Of a stretch of DNA of 8,490 nucleotides, positions 5,871 to 8,490 are shown piece by piece. Positions within the stretch are counted from its first letter, which is position 1, and the number at the start of each line of letters is the position of its first letter. A program made the translations under genes and the position numbers. This DNA comes from DASVXQ01 sp046727955 (GTDB taxonomy: Bacteria > Actinomycetota > CALGFH01): NCBI GenBank assembly GCA_046727955.1, contig JBKPDO010000124.1, positions 1 through 8,490 of the forward strand. The letters run 5' to 3'. A model generated the notes under the pieces. The model was not told the DNA's origin. It saw only the letters and a program-made list of their open reading frames with translations, and searched no databases.

Positions 5871-6071
5871 AGCCCCTCCCTGCCAAGCTCTGGCGAGGCA
5901 GCTTCCCGGTAGAACCGGTGAGCTGAGACGTTGCGTGGTCGAGGAATAGATGGCTTACGCGGCCAAGGATGCCCTCGCCAGGGCGCACCGGACCCCGCTG
6001 ATTCGTGAACTCGATCTGGGCTTGCCACACTGTCGCGTCGTCGTATGGAGGCCACGGACGGGGCCAACTTG
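5871..6071. other. Non-coding stretch between the tandem array and repeat B
   Basis: Open frames cross this stretch on both strands, but none has recognisable protein similarity or a good ribosome binding site. Apart from the hairpin partner of the last 10-bp unit, no structure was recognised. Confidence 0.4.
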
Positions 6072-6120
6072 GCAGGTCAGCGGCGCCATTCGTGCTGACA
6101 GAATGACAATCCCGCTCCGG
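6072..6120. repeat. Dispersed short repeat, copy B (probable mobile-element end)
   Basis: This 49-bp segment is homologous to copy A (41 of 49 columns) in the same orientation. Its sequence is the more symmetric of the two: GTCAGC (6076-6081) and GCTGAC (6094-6099) form an internal inverted repeat with a 12-nt spacer. It lies 54 nt beyond the LtrA stop. No truncated gene is evident here, and no element gene lies between copies A and B, only cellular genes. Confidence 0.6.
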
Positions 6121-6174
6121 AAGAGATGCCCTGTGGGGGCTGGAGTGAGGTTCGCGTCCAGGACTCACAGGTAC

Positions 6175-7440
6175 TTAGTCCCTGGACAGGTTGCGGTTCA
6201 GGATCGCTGCCAGGTGGCGGCGCCCCAGGGCCTCGTAGCCCACCACCGTCACCGCCGGCGCGAGGGTGACGACCAGCAGGCACCACGCCATCGACACCCC
6301 GGCCGCGGCCAGCCACACCGCGGCGACCATGACGGTGGCGGTGCCGACGAGCAGGCCGAGGTGGAACGGGTCGCCCTCCCGGACCAGGTAGGTGTGGAGC
6401 GCATACACCGTGAGCACGAACATCCCCACCGAGACGGCCACGGTGAGTACGGTCATCACGCCGCTGATATGAGCCTGACCCTCGATGAAGAACGCCGCCA
6501 CCTGCAGCCCCGCGCCGGTGGCCGCGATGGCGGTGAAGATCACGATGTGCCCGTACCCCCACGGGAAGACCCGCTCGCGGTGCGCCTGCAGGATGCCGGC
6601 TGACGGGATGAGGAAGTAGACCCACCACATGCCGAAGGTCAGCCCGGTCCCGGCCACCCCGACCAGCGCGGCGTCCACGCTCCAGCCCTGGCGCTCAACC
6701 ACGGCGCCAAGCGAGGCGACGGTGCCGATGACGCCCTCGCCCAACGCGATGATCGCCAGCAGCCCGTAGCGCTCGGCGATGTGGTGGGCGTGCCAGGGCG
6801 TCCCGCCCTTGCGGCTCTCGGCGATCCATGGGCCGGCCAGCTCGATGCCGAGCAGCGGGACCGCCGACACGAACCACACCAGGTTCGACGTCTCCACCAA
6901 CACCAGTAGGACCCAGCCCGCCTGGGCGACCAGGATGGTCGTCAGGTAGGTCAGGCAGGCGCTGCGCCGCGCGGGGTCCTGGGTCGCGGCCCGGGACCAC
7001 TGGAAGCCCATGGCGATGCGCATCACCACATAGCCTGCGACCGTGACGGCGTTACTGAGGTGCTGGCCTTGGTCGAGGGAGGCGAACACGTCCGGCAGCC
7101 CGAGAGTGAAGATGAGCACGCCGACCATCTGGACCATCGTCGCGACCCGAAACGGCCAGTCGTCGGTGTCGTACGCCGAGGCGAACCAGGAGAAGTTGAT
7201 CCACGCCCAGCACACCGCGAACATCGCCACGCCGAACCCGATGAGCCCGCTGGCCAGGTGACCCTCGGCGAGCAGGTGCGCGAGTTGCTCGGCGGCGACC
7301 CCGAACCCGACCACGAAGGTGAGGTCGAACAGCAGCTCCAGGGGTGTCGCGGCACGGTGGGGCTCGTTCGGGTCGCGCCCGATCATGCGGGTGACCCCAT
7401 GGGCGAGCGTCGGCGGTAGGGGTGGTCCGGACTCAGTCAT
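6175..7440 (-). CDS. ltrA: Low temperature requirement protein A (LtrA) family membrane protein
   Basis: This is a 421-residue polytopic membrane protein with about 10-12 hydrophobic segments. Family hallmarks are PLELLFDLTFVVGF (33-46), at the N-terminal edge of the first span, and HHIAERYGLLAIIALGEGVI (219-238), with its conserved ER..L..I.LGE. Length and order match full-length LtrA proteins. The family is named after a Listeria gene needed for growth in the cold. Its biochemical function is unknown, so a transport or membrane-adaptation role here is only by name. The ATG at 7440 is preferred because GAGGT sits 8 nt upstream; an in-frame GTG at 7455 overlaps that site. It is transcribed alone; the nearest gene upstream on the same strand is the truncated btuF-like one about 340 bp away. 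Confidence 0.9.
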   Translation of the reverse strand: MTESGPPLPPTLAHGVTRMIGRDPNEPHRAATPLELLFDLTFVVGFGVAAEQLAHLLAEGHLASGLIGFGVAMFAVCWAWINFSWFASAYDTDDWPFRVATMVQMVGVLIFTLGLPDVFASLDQGQHLSNAVTVAGYVVMRIAMGFQWSRAATQDPARRSACLTYLTTILVAQAGWVLLVLVETSNLVWFVSAVPLLGIELAGPWIAESRKGGTPWHAHHIAERYGLLAIIALGEGVIGTVASLGAVVERQGWSVDAALVGVAGTGLTFGMWWVYFLIPSAGILQAHRERVFPWGYGHIVIFTAIAATGAGLQVAAFFIEGQAHISGVMTVLTVAVSVGMFVLTVYALHTYLVREGDPFHLGLLVGTATVMVAAVWLAAAGVSMAWCLLVVTLAPAVTVVGYEALGRRHLAAILNRNLSRD

Positions 7441-7781
7441 GGGGCAGGACCTCACTCGGACTCGAAGACCCGACGTCGGAGGTGGTCGGTCAGCTCGGCA
7501 GCCGCGCCCGCGGCAGTGTCAGGCTCCTTGGCCAGACGTTGCGGGAGGCGATCGGCTCGTCATCCATGCGCTGGCTCCCGGCGGCAACGGCACTTCGAGC
7601 ACATCCTAACGGGCATGCCGGCGGCGCCTGCCGGCCCGAGTAGCATCTGCCCTAGACGGTTGGTTGGGTCGAGGACGACAGCCGGCAGGTGATGATCAGG
7701 TTTCGGTCCGTGCGGTGACGCTTGCACTGAGCCAACACCGCGAGCCATGGTGAACGAGCACCAGGGCTTCGCTGGTCCAGC
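7441..7781. other. 341-bp gap with no recognised gene
   Basis: This gap contains the LtrA leader with its GAGGT site and the downstream region of the btuF-like fragment. A minus-strand frame of about 36 codons ending in TGA at 7452 has protein-like composition (LAKEPDTAAGAAAELTDHL), but it has no start codon and no family I recognise. It may be another gene scrap. No promoter stands out. Confidence 0.4.
7617..7635. terminator. GC-only hairpin downstream of the btuF-like fragment
   Basis: GCCGGC (7617-7622) and GCCGGC (7630-7635) are mutually complementary, with a 7-nt loop. Outer CGGGC/GCCCG segments overlap it. It lies about 150 nt past the btuF-like stop, in the direction of its transcription. 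No U-tract follows, so terminator function is tentative. Confidence 0.25.
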
Positions 7782-8354
7782 TCATCGCCCGAGTCGCACG
7801 GCGGTTCCTGCTGGTGGTGGGGGGAGCCGTCCCGGGTGGAGCGCCGAGGCGAGGATCTCCACGCCGTCGACCAGGCGGGGACCCGGACGGGAGCAGTAGG
7901 CGCTGGCGTCAATGGCAACGATCGCCTCGACACCGGCCAGCTCGGGTCGCTGCAGCAAGGTCCGTCTGGCTTCGTCGGCGGCCGCTTGGAGGCCGTAGCC
8001 GCAGGGCATGAACACCACCACCTGCGGCGCCGCGGCGCCGATCTGCTCCCACGTCACCCGCACCGAGGGGGCGCCCGGAGAGGCTAGCAGCGCCTCGCCG
8101 CCGGCGACCTGCAGCATCTCCGGCACCCAGTGCCCGCCGTTGAACGGCGGGTCGCTCCACTCCAGCGCGAACACCCGGGGTCGCTTGAGCCCTTCGACTG
8201 TGGCTTGGACGCTGGCGAGTCGCTCGCGCAGGCCGGCGACGACCTCGCTGGCCCACTGCTCCACGCCGGCGGCCCTGCCGACCTGCAGCACACAGTCCAG
8301 AACCTCGTCCAGTGAGCTGGGGTCGAGGGAGACGACCTCGGCCTGGCAGCCTAG
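7782..8354 (-). pseudogene. BtuF-like cobalamin-type ABC substrate-binding protein, N-terminally truncated
   Basis: Homology to actinobacterial cobalamin-binding (BtuF/FecB fold) proteins starts abruptly at LLGCQAEVVSLDP and continues to the stop. It includes a connecting helix (about 60-85 in the open frame) and the C-terminal lobe with RPRVFALEWSDPPFNGGHWV, a W-EQI-AAAPQVVVFMPCG segment and PRLVDGVEIL. The whole N-terminal lobe, about 95-100 residues, is absent; in this family it includes the opening strand and a DLC.VC-type motif. The open frame extends to 8459 through about 35 unrelated codons, with TTG at 8450 as the only start-like codon. An in-frame TGA follows at 8460-8462, inside repeat C. 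Half a ligand site is missing, so it is almost surely inactive. Ligand identity (cobalamin versus iron chelate) is by resemblance only. Confidence 0.75.
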
Positions 8355-8371
8355 GAGAGTCGAGCGATACG

Positions 8372-8397
8372 ACCTGCGAAACTCTGAATCCGCAGGT
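8372..8397. repeat. Perfect 7-bp inverted repeat at the btuF truncation junction
   Basis: ACCTGCG (8372-8378) and CGCAGGT (8391-8397) flank a 12-nt spacer. A second small stem, GTCG-AGCGATA-CGAC (8359-8373), abuts it. Both lie within about 45 bp of the point where btuF homology ends. This could be a recombination-site or element-end remnant; function is unproven. Confidence 0.45.
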
Positions 8398-8453
8398 AAA
8401 CGGGCTGTCGCGTGCCTCTGCTCCTCATGGTCTCGTGCTGGACCCGGCAAATA

Positions 8454-8485
8454 TGCAGGTCAGCGGCGGGGTAGCTCACTTCCGG
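8454..8485. repeat. Dispersed short repeat, copy C (partial match, window edge)
   Basis: TGCAGGTCAGCGGCG (8454-8468) matches the left end of copies A and B, in the same orientation. A TCCGG follows at 8481-8485, as CTCCGG closes the others, but the middle 12-13 bases differ and are shorter. It may be the start of a related element that continues past the window. The match outside the first 15 bases is weak. Confidence 0.4.
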
Positions 8486-8490
8486 ACAGG

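Noticed and set aside
5369..6168. Minus-strand frames with Pro/Cys-rich decapeptide repeats (PADPCRPLPT)
   Set aside because: They are translations of the 10-bp tandem array and the antisense of the permease; no start site or homology supports them. All frames of a 10-bp stop-free repeat stay open.
5950..6603. Plus-strand frame of 217 codons starting at 5950
   Set aside because: It runs through repeat B and antisense to ltrA; the composition is His/Arg/Gly-rich shadow sequence with no family resemblance.
8358..8400. tRNA-like arms (CTCTGAA loop)
   Set aside because: The stem next to the loop does not pair, no T-arm or acceptor stem follows, and the 7-bp inverted repeat is better described as a simple palindrome.

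Overview
The window is high-GC DNA with dense short intergenic regions, lipobox-type lipoproteins and gene families (vgb/YVTN-like beta-propeller lipoproteins, actinobacterial-style pirin, LtrA, SPFH protein paired with a ribbon-helix-helix protein) that point to a high-GC actinobacterium. I cannot assign an order or genus from sequence alone. No rRNA, tRNA, CRISPR array, integrase or intact transposase gene is visible.

Layout. (1) Positions 1-1709: two paralogous beta-propeller proteins face each other, the left one cut by the window edge, with two GC-rich hairpins between their stops. (2) 1710-2651: a decayed zone. It holds a 48-bp repeat copy (A) that ends a pirin gene in mid-domain, the truncated pirin, and a frameshifted C-terminal remnant of a TPR-type regulator. 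(3) 2652-3839 (minus): a two-gene operon of a membrane SPFH/band 7 protein and a small RHH DNA-binding protein. Its promoter is unusually AT-rich for this DNA and carries TGATA/TATCA-type repeats suggestive of an autoregulatory operator. (4) 3988-5729 (plus): a translationally coupled ABC-2 exporter (ATPase plus permease), divergent from the SPFH operon. (5) 5730-6174: non-coding, with eight perfect tandem copies of a 10-bp G-rich unit (potential G-quadruplex) and a second repeat copy (B). (6) 6175-7440 (minus): LtrA-family polytopic membrane protein. (7) 7441-7781: no gene recognised. (8) 7782-8354 (minus): C-terminal two-thirds of a BtuF-like cobalamin-type substrate-binding protein that has lost its N-terminus next to a third, partial repeat copy (C) at the right edge.

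The most interesting features are the dispersed short repeat (copies A, B and C, all in one orientation, two beside truncated genes), probably the end of a mobile element; the SPFH-RHH pair with its candidate operator; and the 10-bp G-tract array. The intact genes look membrane- or envelope-centred (SPFH scaffold, ABC exporter, LtrA, surface lipoproteins), but nothing in the sequence ties them into one pathway.
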